Of a DNA stretch of 64,000 nt, positions 22,713-32,516 are shown one piece after another. A program made the position numbers and the translations under genes. The number at the start of each line of letters is the position of its first letter. Within the stretch, counting starts at the first letter, position 1. The notes under the pieces were generated by a model. That model was not told the origin of the DNA, ran no database searches, and saw only the letters and a list, made by a program, of their open reading frames with translations. Origin of the DNA: Adineta steineri (taxonomy: Eukaryota > Rotifera > Eurotatoria > Adinetida > Adinetidae); NCBI GenBank assembly GCA_905250115.1, contig CAJNOI010000113.1, positions 1 through 64,000 of the forward strand. The letters are read 5' to 3'.

Positions 22713-23252
22713 CTACCAAGACATAAGTGCTTCTCCATTGCCATCAGCAAATTTATTTCCTAAAATACGTGCCCAATCAACAATCCACCATACGAATGCG
22801 AATAAAGTAATAAATGTACTAACACCACGAAATTTTAATTTGATTGCTTCAGTATTTTGGCTTTCAGATCCAAAATATGTTAATGGCCATGCACTACAGC
22901 AGCCACATCCTAATAATAATTTTAATAAACCAACAATAATATAAGCAAAACTGGAACGTGAAAGATAAAACCAATCAGCACCAAATGTACCAAGAAAAAA
23001 CGAAAGACAAAAAGCCGTTTTTTTTGAACGTTGTTTATAAGTACAATATTGAATAGTGTCATTCGTATTACTAGGTGTTTTCCATCCTAGATTGCATTCA
23101 GTAGTATTAATAGAATCTGTATGATTGATAGTGACTGGAAAACTTCCAAGTGGTAATTCATTTCTAGCAGCAGGCGAAGTGTTGACACAAACCACAGAAA
23201 CAAATATAAATGTTAATGTAACACTAATTAAAAAGTGTATAAAATTTGCCAT
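22713..23252 (-). CDS. TM2-domain membrane protein
   Basis: 179 residues from the ATG at 23252, chosen because it gives a clean signal peptide (MANFIHFLISVTLTFIFVSVV); the frame stays open upstream to an ATG at 23348. A Cys-containing, N-glycosylable ectodomain (to about residue 80) is followed by the TM2 domain: KKTAFCLSFFLGTFGADWFY, a second helix AYIIVGLLKLLLGCGCC, and the closing WWIVDWARIL, which fits the Asp-Arg-type loop of TM2D proteins. TM2D proteins act in membranes and have been linked to Notch signalling and amyloid binding in animals; whether that holds here is unknown. The last codons differ between copies (MSW then stop here, MY then stop in copy 2). Confidence 0.85.
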   Translation of the reverse strand: MANFIHFLISVTLTFIFVSVVCVNTSPAARNELPLGSFPVTINHTDSINTTECNLGWKTPSNTNDTIQYCTYKQRSKKTAFCLSFFLGTFGADWFYLSRSSFAYIIVGLLKLLLGCGCCSAWPLTYFGSESQNTEAIKLKFRGVSTFITLFAFVWWIVDWARILGNKFADGNGEALMSW

Positions 23253-23677
23253 ATTTTGTTTGTATTCAATAGATATATTTAAAAATTGAATGAAAGCAAC
23301 AGAGAGGATGAGAGCAGTTATAAATACCTCAGAATGATAGATAAACATTGTTGAAAGAGAAAGAAATAAGTACGTGTTGTTATTTCTAATCTATTTCATA
23401 AAGTATTCAATAACAAAATGTCAGTTTACTTCTCAACTTTATCTATACAGTGAATGATCAATCCATCCAGATGCATGCTTATATTATAATAAAAATGTTG
23501 TCCATTTTTCTAATACGTGCTTAAATCTAAGCAATTCGAATCATATTTTTTATATATAAAATCGCTTTCTCCGAAAAAAAATAATATGAATTTTTAGCAT
23601 AACTTCTACAGATTACATTCAAATTTTTCTTGTTTTTTTTCTCTTTACATTCTATTTCCCACGTCAACTATATTATA
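23253..23677. other. Intergenic, no gene seen
   Basis: About 0.4 kb between the TM2 gene and the receptor gene on the same strand, nearly identical in both copies (one substitution near 23549). Confidence 0.5.
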
Positions 23678-24820
23678 TTATAAAATATTACATAAACTAT
23701 CATACGGATATAATAGTGATGATTCGGAAGACAAAATAGAATCTAAATTATTAACAATCACTTCAAATAAAATCTCACAATTTAAAAGACTCTTCATAGA
23801 CAAACATATAGTTACATCAGTCTTCTGCCAACAAAGTATAATCAAGTGAGTCAAAAGATCCGGAAAGGAAATACATTTAATATAACCGATACAACTGATA
23901 AAAGAATCTGATGTTTTNNNNNNNNNNNNNNNNNNNNNNNNNNNNNNNNNNNNNNNNNNNNNNNNNNNNNNNNNNNNNNNNNNNNNNNNNNNNNNNNNNN
24001 NNNNNNNNNNNNNNNNNAATATAATCCAGTAACAAAAAAACAAACTATCTAGAAAATAATCAAGTGCGACTGTTCGTGGTAGACCAGCTGCATATCCAGC
24101 ATATATAATCATTGTTGGAAATGATATACACAAATAGAGTGCCGATATTGGTAGTAGTTGAACTGCCATTTTCTTATAGTTTCTCCATTCAACTCTTTGA
24201 TGCACGTGATATCTATGATAAATTACACGCACAAGAAGAGCCACACTAAATATAATCACAATAAATGTCGGCAGTATATAGTGGAAAATACTATCCAACA
24301 GTCCAATCCAACTAATCAAAAGAATACAGGAGTAACGACCACATTGTTTCTTATCGTATTGGAATGGATAACTACATGGTAGAATGAGTATTGTGACACA
24401 ATAAAATATCAGAGGCCAAATAATACATATAATCATAGGAAAATAATGAAAAAAAAAGCGCTTTCTTACTGTTGCAAACCAATTAGAGTAAAATATAAGA
24501 ATATGTCGCTCGATTGATGCCCATGCCATCAAAATAAAATTTATTGCCAATCCAGAGTCACTAATAAATAACCAACCTTGACAAAATGCAGGTGTAGATG
24601 ATAGAGCAATGCCAGTGTACAAAAAATAGGCAGTCCATATAACATCTGTAACACTTGAGATAAGACCACAACATAAAAGCAGAATAATGACATGATTGTT
24701 GAGAGCTATTCGAAGTGTTCGATTACTGAAAAGATGATAGAGATTGAAGATTGCAACTATAATAGATGGGATGAGTGGGACTAGCAGAAGCCATGAGCGA
24801 ATTATAGCAGAGAGTACCAT
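23678..24820 (-). CDS. Rhodopsin-like 7TM receptor, interrupted by an assembly gap
   Basis: From the ATG at 24820 the frame is open for about 267 residues to the gap at 24017. Six hydrophobic segments fit TM1-TM6 of a class A-like receptor: around residues 10-30, 42-66, 82-105, 128-150, 175-200 and 219-240. TM3 ends in ASIERHIL, in the place of the E/DRY motif (Glu-Arg kept). A Cys at the top of TM3 and Cys in the second extracellular loop could form the usual disulphide. Bdelloids carry large receptor families of this kind; the ligand is unknown. TM7 falls in or after the gap. The frame continuing left of the gap to 23678 is open but its phase is not assured because the gap length is arbitrary. 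Confidence 0.7.
   Translation of the reverse strand: MVLSAIIRSWLLLVPLIPSIIVAIFNLYHLFSNRTLRIALNNHVIILLLCCGLISSVTDVIWTAYFLYTGIALSSTPAFCQGWLFISDSGLAINFILMAWASIERHILIFYSNWFATVRKRFFFHYFPMIICIIWPLIFYCVTILILPCSYPFQYDKKQCGRYSCILLISWIGLLDSIFHYILPTFIVIIFSVALLVRVIYHRYHVHQRVEWRNYKKMAVQLLPISALYLCISFPTMIIYAGYAAGLPRTVALDYFLDSLFFCYWIIXXXXXXXXXXXXXXXXXXXXXXXXXXXXXXXXXXKTSDSFISCIGYIKCISFPDLLTHLIILCWQKTDVTICLSMKSLLNCEILFEVIVNNLDSILSSESSLLYPYDSLCNIL
23918..24017. other. Assembly gap (100 N)
   Basis: Exactly 100 N inside the receptor gene; the matching gap is at 62904-63003. Confidence 0.99.
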
Positions 24821-25745
24821 TGCAACTATTGTTTGTACTTGATATTCACTTAAAAGTAAAAGAAAAATATTGAATTAAAGAGTGAGAGAAAATGCAATTA
24901 GAGTTCGAATGCAGATCAACATAAAATATCACATTAATAAAAATGTTCGCAAATAACATTCTTTACAACATTTTATTATCTATCTTTCTGATCTTCTAAA
25001 TTAATTTTTTTTTCTACCGGATATTATAAAAACACTAAATCATAGAAGATGAAAAAACTCATTATCATATTTAGAACTTATGGCAAAAAAGACACACTAT
25101 TGTAAATATATAAAGAAATGAATTTTTAATGAAAGAAAAAAATATAATATAGATAATAATAGACTGAATAAGCCGATGTTTATTATGTTTCGAGGGTAAC
25201 AACTCATTCAATGAAGATATCTCATAAATATCAATTAAATCATTATTATCAAGATATATACAACTAAAACACAAGGATTTTATCTAAATCTATCACTTTA
25301 GCAGCGATACAATACATTGAAGATCTATAATTTAAATATTTATTTGCACAGATTGAACTTTTTTCTCGAACGAGTCTATGAAGTGTTCTTGAATGAAATG
25401 TCATTATGCACTACTCAAATCCTTTTCTCATATGAATCATCAGTCATCCGGATTATTCTTTAATGTCAAATGTACAAGAAGTAACTTGAAAAAAAATAAG
25501 TGTGAAATAATAATACAAATAATCCGAGAATTGATATACAGGTTGATCTCATTAACTTTAATAGCTTTTCATGATTTGCTGTATTTCAGCGGAACAATGA
25601 AAGTTTCTTATTCTAGTATCGTAAGATAGAGCATCACTTACTCTATCGATCCATACTATTTGCATTCTATTTTCTCTAGCTTTATATAGAAAAATCATTT
25701 GATCTCTAACAAGTACAAAAAAATACTTTTGCACTTTTGTTTACA
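24821..25745. other. Intergenic, no gene seen
   Basis: About 0.9 kb with no supported gene. Small open frames at 25071-25274 and 25393-25629 have no recognisable product. The left ~200 bp is identical to the end of the window. Confidence 0.5.
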
Positions 25746-26021
25746 TCAAATTTTTTTATATTTCACCATGAATATATATAAAAACAAAGTACAATTACAA
25801 ACGATGTTGATATGACAACCTCGAGTATTATATATCTTTAAAAGTCTTTTCGACCATGAAGCTAATACTTTGTTAATAAAATTTGATTCCATCTTTTTCC
25901 ATTCAATTAAAAGTTTTTTTTTCAATTCGTCGAGAGATTTTGATTCTATTTCGTTTAGTCGTTGTTTCATATATCCGCATATTGGATACTCCATCGGAGC
26001 AGCATCAGGACTACTCGCCAT
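25746..26021 (-). pseudogene. Tc1/mariner-type transposase C-terminal remnant
   Basis: About 91 residues are open. The opening SSPDAAPMEYPICGYMKQRL matches the last catalytic block of DDE transposases of the Tc1/mariner class (SPDxxPxE/D followed by a G-x-x-K-x-x-L helix), with the acidic catalytic residue present in PME. It is followed by a Trp-containing helix and SWSKRLLKIYNTRGCHI, the usual C-terminal end. An in-frame TAA lies about 36 bases upstream of the ATG and no DNA-binding or first two catalytic blocks are present, so this is a truncated, inactive fragment. It stands at the border where the accessory island begins. Confidence 0.7.
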
Positions 26022-26567
26022 TCATTATTCTGGTTTGATATAATTAATTTTGCTTTTGTGCCTGCTGTAAAAGTTGCAAGATACGTCGTTTGATAGTATC
26101 GGAAATTTTATTACGTGTCATTTACATTCATTTTGATGATAAAAATGATTTTTATACAAAAAAATGGATATCTCGTATATTAAATAAGAATTTGAAATAT
26201 TTATTACTCTTATCATATTAATTAAAAGCATAAATAAAAACAAAATCATTAAGACAAAATTTCATGAATAGAAGAAAATAGAAATGTGAATAATTCTTAT
26301 CGTCTCAATTTTAAAACATTTTTTACAACAAACTCTTCATATCGACAACGAATTTATTGAAATATTTCAAAAACGCTCATCAAAATACGACAACGATAGA
26401 TTTATTTTTTAAGGATAAGACAAAAATTCATAAATGTAAAGAGAAATTAAATGTTTATGAACACAAAACTATGAGATTCAACAAATTTTATTAATTGTTA
26501 ACAACTATTCATGATCTTAAATAGTCACAGATCATCATATTCGTAACATTTTTATAAAAGTATCTTA
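26022..26567. other. Intergenic, no gene seen
   Basis: AT-rich DNA between the transposase remnant and the first copy of the non-coding repeat; nothing recognised. Confidence 0.5.
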
Positions 26568-27412
26568 ATAATTTCTTTTTTCCATTTATCATTCAGTCAC
26601 GGCGGCAGTGATCAATTTTTAAAACTCGATGTAGATCTCAAATAGATTCTACCCTCTATCATAATAAAAATATCAGTTAATCCCATCATTTTCTTCACAA
26701 TAGGTAAAAACATTTTTTTTATTTTGAAATGATTTATGATCTTCTATCTCAATTTAATTTTATAATAAATAGTTTTTATTTTTCAATAAGTTTCTTTTGT
26801 AAAATCGGCATTTGAATGAAAATCGATATTCTCATTTGAACGATCAAGACATCTCTTTAATTACTAATGTAAATTGAATATATGATCATATTCTCAACGA
26901 AAAACTATTTTTTAATCAAACTGGCAGAAGAATTTCAAATTTTTCCTATCAAAAATTGAATTTCTCAACAGAACTAGTCATGTCACTTGAAAAAATTGAA
27001 TTATTCTAGAGAATTTATATTCAAACTGAAAAAATAGAAAATCTACAAAACAATAAATATTGATCACATCGAAATTTAGTTTTAAACTCAAATCTGTGAC
27101 ATTATTGTAATTCCAAAAAGAATTATTCAAATTTCCAATAATGACAAAAATAGTGAATCTTTAGAATAAATAATATTAAATGTGAGAATATTATTTTACA
27201 TGACAACTAATTAAATTTCAACGAAAAAAAACGATCTCTTCAAATCTACACGCAAATATCTTTTTTTATTAAATAATAAATTAAATTCTCTATTCAACTC
27301 ATCACATGGAGAGAAAATTTAAAGAAAATAGTAGTTCGTTCACAATTTCTTATTTGTGGGTGGGTCTCGTCTTCTCTATCATCTTCACGCACACCCACAC
27401 CCACACCCTCAA
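26568..27412. repeat. Non-coding repeat A, ending in a telomere-like foldback
   Basis: About 0.84 kb that aligns by eye with 30972-31700: shared blocks include GATCATATTCTCAACG, ATTTATGATCTTCTA, ACTCATCACATG and the whole run into the terminal foldback. Identity is perhaps 80-85% with several indels. Neither copy has coding potential. Because both end with the same foldback, the foldback is part of the repeat unit rather than a later addition. Confidence 0.8.
27355..27412. repeat. Telomere-like foldback (end of repeat A)
   Basis: G arm GTGGGTGGGT (27355-27364), a 24-nt loop rich in TCTTC, then the C arm of CACCC/ACACCC units up to CACCCTCAAG (27389-27412). The border word CACCCTCAAGATGGT is the reverse complement of ACCATCTTGAGGGTG. 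It delimits the left side of the ADP-ribosyltransferase-like gene. Confidence 0.75.
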
Positions 27413-27653
27413 GATGGTCTTAGGGATGAAATAAAACTATGGGTCAAGCTCACTATATCTATTTGAGCTACCTCGTGAAACTCTCACTTTTATGGTTAAT
27501 AAAACTCCGCTCGAATGCCGATCTGATTATGAGTCTACAAGAAGCGACTTGACAGGACATAATTCTTGAAATGAAAATATTGCAAAAAGATGTCTTCTAT
27601 CGTACTTGTATTATTTTAGAGCCTCAACAGATCAAAACGTCGTCGATAACAGT

Positions 27654-28784
27654 ATGTTGAATCAACAGGCTTTAAAGTTTGAGTATTCGTTATTATTATA
27701 GATAAACGAAACGACTTCAATAGTATCTTATGATGACCTATATCAAAAGTTATACTCGTATCGTGATGCTGCAAAATTGACACAAGTTGGTCTTGTTGCT
27801 GAAGAATTTTTGCAATGGTTAGGTGCAGAGGGTAATGATGCTGGCTCAATACCTGATCTGATCCCCGCTTATTTAGAATATCGAATGAACAGTGATCCTT
27901 ACTATAACAAAGAAGCTGTTGAAGCACAACTAAGGACATTGGGTTTAAATTCAAGCTGTGTCACATTCATGTGTGCACAAGCTGCGAAACTTACCAATGA
28001 TAATCAACAAGATGCATTCTTTTGTGCTCTTCAATACTGTCTACATCAGTTTTCCGTCATATTCGAAATACCACTTAAACCACCAATAACGAGTGGACCG
28101 TTAAATCAAATACAACCACTGGATATTAAAGTGGCAAAAGATCTTTTATCTATACTGTTCGAGACAATTCAAATTAAAAATTTTTATACAAATAATATAC
28201 AGATCGGTCTGAAAGAAACTGGGATGAAAGAATTCTTTACTAACACCAAACTGTTATTTCATGCAACCGCAGCGCACTATGCAGCTTCTATTGTTCGCAA
28301 CGGTATTGATGCTACAAGTACACGTATAAATTTAGATCTTGGGCCAGAATTTTATCTTAATACACATTTCAGAGATGCTAAAGATTGGTGTATGTCCCGT
28401 TTTGCACCAACCTGCAATGGTCAAGCTGCAATATTTATTTTTCAAGTACCAAAAGACATTTATGATGAATGGAATATCCATCAGCTTGATTATCGATCGC
28501 GAAGAAACGATTTAAATAATCTAACTGAATGGGAACACTTCGTTAAGAAATGTCGCGCTGGAATCAGAAATAATCGAATAATTGGTAGTTACGACGGATT
28601 TGAGGGTCCACAATGCGCGAATCCTAGAGATCTTCTCAATGAGGCTTCAGAAATACGTCCAGAAATACGTCGCACAAATGAAGCCAGACCTAGGGAGGCT
28701 TGGCAAATCAGTATACATTCATCTGGGATACAAGCACACGTAATCAACTATCTAAAGGGTGTAATAACATTCACAAACATTTAA
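27654..28784 (+). CDS. ADP-ribosyltransferase-like protein (DUF3990-type), bacterial-like
   Basis: The frame is open from 27702 to 28784 (360 residues). The only upstream in-frame ATG is at 27654, but a TAG at 27699-27701 separates it, so either a short intron (GTTTGAG...TTATAG) removes the stop or the gene is damaged at its start; the first sure residues follow 27702. The C-terminal 200 residues look like an ART fold: LLFHATAAHYAASIVRNGID (first motif His), DLGPEFYLNTHFRDAKDWC (second motif, Phe-Tyr), a hydrophobic strand AAIFIFQV, then LTEWEHFVKKCR and YDGFEGPQCANP. DUF3990 proteins are mainly bacterial ARTs of conflict or toxin systems. The target is unknown. GC content is higher than in native genes here. 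It is bracketed by foldbacks. Confidence 0.65.
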
Positions 28785-29040
28785 TTTAATTTTTTCTTCA
28801 TATCTTCATTATTGTATACCGTTCTTATCTTGCATCCACGCTAACCCATTGATAAATTTAAGTCAAAATCGATGTTTTTGTTTCGTACGAAGAACTAAGT
28901 TGTATTGCAAAAGCGAGCTGAATACTCTTCTGTTAAAAAATGTTTATATATTACTGGGAAAAACTATTTTGAAGGGCAGTTTATAGAAGATAAGATTTAA
29001 AACATCATACGTTACATTTAGACAGTTGCTTCGGCGTCGG

Positions 29041-29131
29041 TATGGGTGTGAGTAGCTGTTTTTCATTTACAGTAAAATCTATACCTCAACCACACCCATA
29101 CCCACCCACCCACACTCACACCCACACCCTG
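29041..29131. repeat. Telomere-like foldback
   Basis: Short G arm TATGGGTGTGAGTAG (29041-29055), a loop of ~27 nt, then a long C arm (29082-29131) of ACCC/CACCC/CACACT units ending CCCACACCCTGAG. The arms are unequal, the C arm being three times longer. Confidence 0.75.
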
Positions 29132-29534
29132 AGTAACAAATGTAAAATTAGTACAAATTTTTAAATCTGCTGCGTCAAAATAATTTTAAATCAGTATTCG
29201 CCAAAATTTTGAAAATTTCTACAAATTTTAGCTAAGATGAGTATCGTCACGTATTATATCAGATCTTATAATTTCAAGAATAATCAGCAGATCAGAAATA
29301 TATACTCATCTTCATTGTTAGTAATCATAATATCAGAAATTTACTATTTTTTTTGTTCTTACCAGAAAGCTTGAAGAAAACTCGAAGTATCTTTATGAAA
29401 TACTTTTCAAAAATTGTCTAGATGGAAATTTTACGGTGGAAATGAAATTATGAAAACCAAAATATAATAAATAGAAAAAAGGAGTATTTATTGAAGTTTA
29501 AAGTGAAAAGATATAGAAAAAAGAAAGTTTAGTG
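29132..29534. other. Spacer between two foldbacks, no gene seen
   Basis: About 0.4 kb of AT-rich DNA without coding signal between consecutive foldbacks. Confidence 0.5.
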
Positions 29535-29616
29535 AGTGGGTGTGTGAGTATGGTTGAGGGTATGCATGGGTGTATTTTTTAATTAATTACATCCACATCT
29601 ACACCCACACCCTCAA
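29535..29616. repeat. Telomere-like foldback
   Basis: G arm 29535-29574 (GTGGGTGTGTGAG, GGTTGAGGGTATG, GGGTGTA), AT-only loop, C arm 29589-29616 ending CACACCCTCAAG. It stands 95 bp beyond the stop of the GIY-YIG gene. Confidence 0.75.
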
Positions 29617-29710
29617 GAGGCTCATGTTGGATTGTTTAAAAGGAATTAATCTCTTTCGAGAAATGTTAATGAATAATGACATATATGGCAAAAATCTCAT
29701 CGTCACCATT

Positions 29711-30260
29711 TTATCTGTAGCAGTAAGGATTAAAGCCACCGTTGTTTCTGGAATTCCACGAATATTCTCGTTGACCGAGCAGAAGCAGCTCTTGTGCTCT
29801 CGCTTCCAGCGCACCATCAGCTGGAGCGAAGCGAGCTCGTACATCCATGCCTCGGATAGCAGCCTGATGCATTGGTAAGGCAAGATTGTCCCGTCCGCCA
29901 CGACAGTGCTCGTCGAGTCGTCGACTCAGATCATTCGACATGCCAGAATACTGAGTTGTGGGTCTTCCCATGCCTGGCATAGTCATCAATTGATAAACAC
30001 CTAAAAATCATCCGAACAATGAAAGACTATGGTACAAAGAGAGGTGATTTACCTGGACCAGTATGTGCATCGATGCCATTGTAATATTGGGAACGACCTT
30101 GAGTTAGTACCTGCGAGGGTCCAAAAGTAGGCTGTTGAAACAAATCAAATCGCCTGTCTCTGGAACCGTCGTAATTGAGCACTTGCGGCATGCCATAACG
30201 TCGATCACGTTCGCCATCATTTCTCTGTACCCATCCGATATCTTTCAATGTTCGTGACAT
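29711..30260 (-). CDS. GIY-YIG nuclease-domain protein, bacterial-like
   Basis: Two exons, 30260-30053 and 30000-29711, join across a 52-bp GT-AG intron to give 165 residues; the start at 30260 was chosen because it begins the conserved-looking part, while an ATG at 30287 is also in frame. The splice creates GVY (70-72), the GIY element; YSG at 87-89 is the YIG element; SNDLSRRLDEH (91-101) supplies the expected Arg; E135 or E140 in ALEARAQELLLL is the likely metal ligand; and N152 in SWNSRNNGG closes the domain. The family makes metal-dependent DNA cuts in repair, mobile introns and restriction. The first 69 residues are Arg/Asp-rich and unrecognised. Exon 2 is much richer in GC than surrounding DNA, as expected for a gene acquired from bacteria and then given an intron. 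Bracketed by foldbacks. Confidence 0.75.
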
Positions 30261-30393
30261 TATGCAGAAAAGTTGTACTGTGATCAACTGTTAGCAAAGT
30301 TTCTGTAGTGTGAAGGTTGCAGAGAATTTGTGGCTGATTTATATGTGCTCGGAGTGGGTAATTTCCCAGTTTGTCATTACAGCATAACGCTTG

Positions 30394-30450
30394 CACGTCA
30401 TTGTTTTCTTCCTGAGATTTGGTGACGTCATTTGTTTTTGGATGACGCCA
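30394..30450. promoter_or_regulatory. Cluster of CRE/ATF-type sites upstream of the GIY-YIG gene
   Basis: A full palindromic TGACGTCA at 30423-30430, a near copy TGACGCCA at 30443-30450, and a half site CACGTCA at 30394-30400 lie 134-190 bp upstream of the start codon. bZIP factors (CREB/ATF) bind TGACGTCA. In DNA this AT-rich, three such sites in 57 bp are unlikely by chance, but the function is inference. Confidence 0.45.
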
Positions 30451-30571
30451 TTATTCTCACAGTGAGAAAGCAAAGAATTTTTGTTGCTTCTGTTGAAGCA
30501 TTTTATCGACAGAGAGTAGAAGGTAACGGCTCCAAACAAAGATGAAACATAAAAACGATCATACGTATCGA

Positions 30572-30642
30572 TGGATGGGTGGATGTGAGTGTGAGTATTA
30601 CATTTATATTCCATGTACATCCACACCCACACCCACACCCTC
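30572..30642. repeat. Telomere-like foldback
   Basis: G arm TGGATGGGTGGATGTGAGTG (30572-30591) and onward to 30597, AT-rich loop, C arm 30612-30642 of ACATCC/ACACCC units ending CACACCCTC. It delimits the upstream side of the GIY-YIG gene. Confidence 0.75.
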
Positions 30643-30971
30643 TATTCCCTCACCTTGCGTAGCTCTTTTATTTAGTTGTGCAACTTGGTAACGAACCCAG
30701 CGGTTGTTTTTTTGTTTACTGTTAATACCTGCCTGCCGTACAGTCGCTTTTGCATCAAAGAAAAAAATTCAGGTATTTCTATTTTGTTATTTTTTCTCCG
30801 TTTCATAATGCAAAGTAAAGCTCAATTCATCACGATTGTTTTTTTCTCCTTCGTGGCAATAGAATCGACCACAATGCGTCATCGTCAAGTAAAACAGCGA
30901 ATGGGTTAGCAAACAGACATTTATGCTTCACGAATATTGTAAAAGTACATTGATACAATGTATAGAAACTC
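30643..30971. other. Spacer, no gene seen
   Basis: About 0.33 kb between a foldback and the second copy of repeat A. A 77-residue open frame at 30676-30909 has no recognisable product. Confidence 0.45.
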
Positions 30972-31700
30972 TCTTGATAATTTCTTTTTCTCCATTTATC
31001 AGTGTTACACGACGGCAATGATCAATTTTTAACTTCAATGTAGATCTCGGAAAGATTTTATCCTTCATCACAATAAAAATATTTCTTATTTTAAAATGAT
31101 TTATGATCTTCTACCTCAATTTATTTTTAGGATAAATATTTTTTATTTTCCAATAATTTTCTTTTGTAAAATAGGCATTTGAATAAAAATAATTCTTTAC
31201 ACAAAGTTAATAAAAATCGATATTCTCATTTAACTGATCAACACATCTCTTTAACTACTACTATAAATTGAATAGATGATCATATTCTCAACGAAAAACT
31301 ATTTTTCAATCAAACTGAACAAACAGAAACTCTACAAAACAATAAATATTTATCATATCGAAATTTTAGTTTTAAACTCAAATCTGAGACATTATTTTAA
31401 TTTCAAAAAGAATTATTCAAATTATCAGCAATGACAAAACAAAGTGAATCTTTACAATGAATAATATTAAATGTGAGAATATTATTTTATATGGAAATTA
31501 ATCAAACTTCAAAGAAACGAAAAGAATTTCTTCAAATCTGAACACAAATATCTTTTCTATTACATAATAAATAAAATTCTCTATTCAACTCATCACATGC
31601 AGAGAAAATTTAAAGAAAACAGTAGTTCGTTCAAAATTTCTTATTTGTGGGTGGGTCTCGTCTTCTCTATCATCTTCACGCACACCTACACCCACACCCA
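30972..31700. repeat. Non-coding repeat A, second copy
   Basis: Aligns with 26568-27412 in the same orientation. It lacks some internal segments of the first copy (near 26690-26720 and 26950-27010) and has an extra block near 31185-31210. The last ~100 bp before the foldback are the best conserved part. Confidence 0.8.
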
Positions 31701-31738
31701 CCCAACCACACCCACACCCGCACCTACACTCGCACCCT
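31646..31738. repeat. Telomere-like foldback (end of repeat A, second copy)
   Basis: Same G arm and same loop as at 27355, then a longer C arm (31678-31738) of CACCTACACCC, CACCCACCC and CACACCCGCACC units. The C arm has expanded relative to the first copy while the G arm has not. Confidence 0.75.
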
Positions 31739-32212
31739 ATTCATTATATTTCTCTTCGCAACTCACTTATTTACACATACTTCATTTTCACTGACTGTGT
31801 ACATACAAGTACGGAAAAAAAGATGGCAACTATAATAATCATATATGAAAGTTTGTTTTCTTCGTTGTCAATGTACTTTTTTTTGTTGATCTCTTTCGCA
31901 CTTTGTATTTACATTTTTAAAAGCATCTATAAAAGAATACAATCATTTGCCATTAAATAATAGCTGTGTCGTCAATAAACATTCTTTTAGCAGAATGATT
32001 TTGAATTTATAGAAGCCACATGGATACTGTCGATAATGGCTTTTCATTTTTATGGTTAAACCAACAGCAATAATTTATGTCTTCTACACATTCTTGCTGA
32101 TTTTTAAACTGCATAGTCTATGAATATAAGCAAAAGAAAAGATTTATACAATCTATTCTTAATATGAGATTGAATGTGTCCACTAATTCTATAATATGCA
32201 CAAAATAACTTC
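31739..32212. other. Spacer, no gene seen
   Basis: About 0.47 kb, AT-rich, no coding signal or repeat recognised. Confidence 0.5.
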
Positions 32213-32299
32213 TGGTGTGAGTGTCTCTTCTTCAACAACATCCACATTCACCCACCAATCCACTCACACTAACACCCACAGCCACATCCACTCACACTC
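32213..32299. repeat. Telomere-like foldback
   Basis: Short G arm GGTGTGAGTGTC (32213-32224), loop rich in TCTTC, long C arm 32240-32299 of CCACATTCACCC, CACTCACACT and CACCCACAGCC units. More degenerate than the others. It delimits the upstream side of the AAA_13 gene. Confidence 0.65.
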
Positions 32300-32516
32300 A
32301 AATAATGTAAGTAATGTCCCGTTGCAACGTCAATCAGCCTTTTTAGACTGTCGGCTACGGTCACGGAAATAAAAATAAAAATATAGCAACCAGATATTCC
32401 GCTATTAACTACTCGCAGAACCATAAATTTATCTCATCCTATTGTGATGCCTGACGACAATAGGTCCTCTAAGCAGTCTAACAACTGATTAAACTTTCCT
32501 TTTTCAGTATGATAAC

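Larger units (their letters stand above)
1..25014. repeat. Copy 1 of a ~39 kb direct repeat (part matched in window)
   Basis: This stretch matches 39004-64000 in the same order and orientation from its first base. The offset is 39003 at the left edge, 39001 near 9 kb and 38986 near 24.8 kb, so only small indels have accumulated. The left 11.86 kb and the last ~1.9 kb are nearly identical; 11.87-23.1 kb carries scattered substitutions and indels. The window ends before copy 2 could show whether 25.0-38.9 kb is also repeated, so the true unit may be the whole 1-39003. Confidence 0.97.

Noticed and set aside
23678..23917. Receptor C-terminus left of the gap
   Set aside because: The open frame does not look like a TM7 helix and phase across the gap is unknown, so it is not used as evidence for the receptor.
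27616..27954. 112-residue minus-strand open frame opposite the ART-like gene start
   Set aside because: Antisense to the longer plus-strand frame that carries ART motifs; no recognisable domain.
29570..29901. Open frames on both strands over the GIY-YIG exon
   Set aside because: Shadows of the GC-richer nuclease exon; only the spliced minus-strand frame carries the domain motifs.
31597..31835. Two overlapping open frames of His/Pro/Thr repeats
   Set aside because: They are translations of the telomere-like C arm (CACCCA units), not genes.
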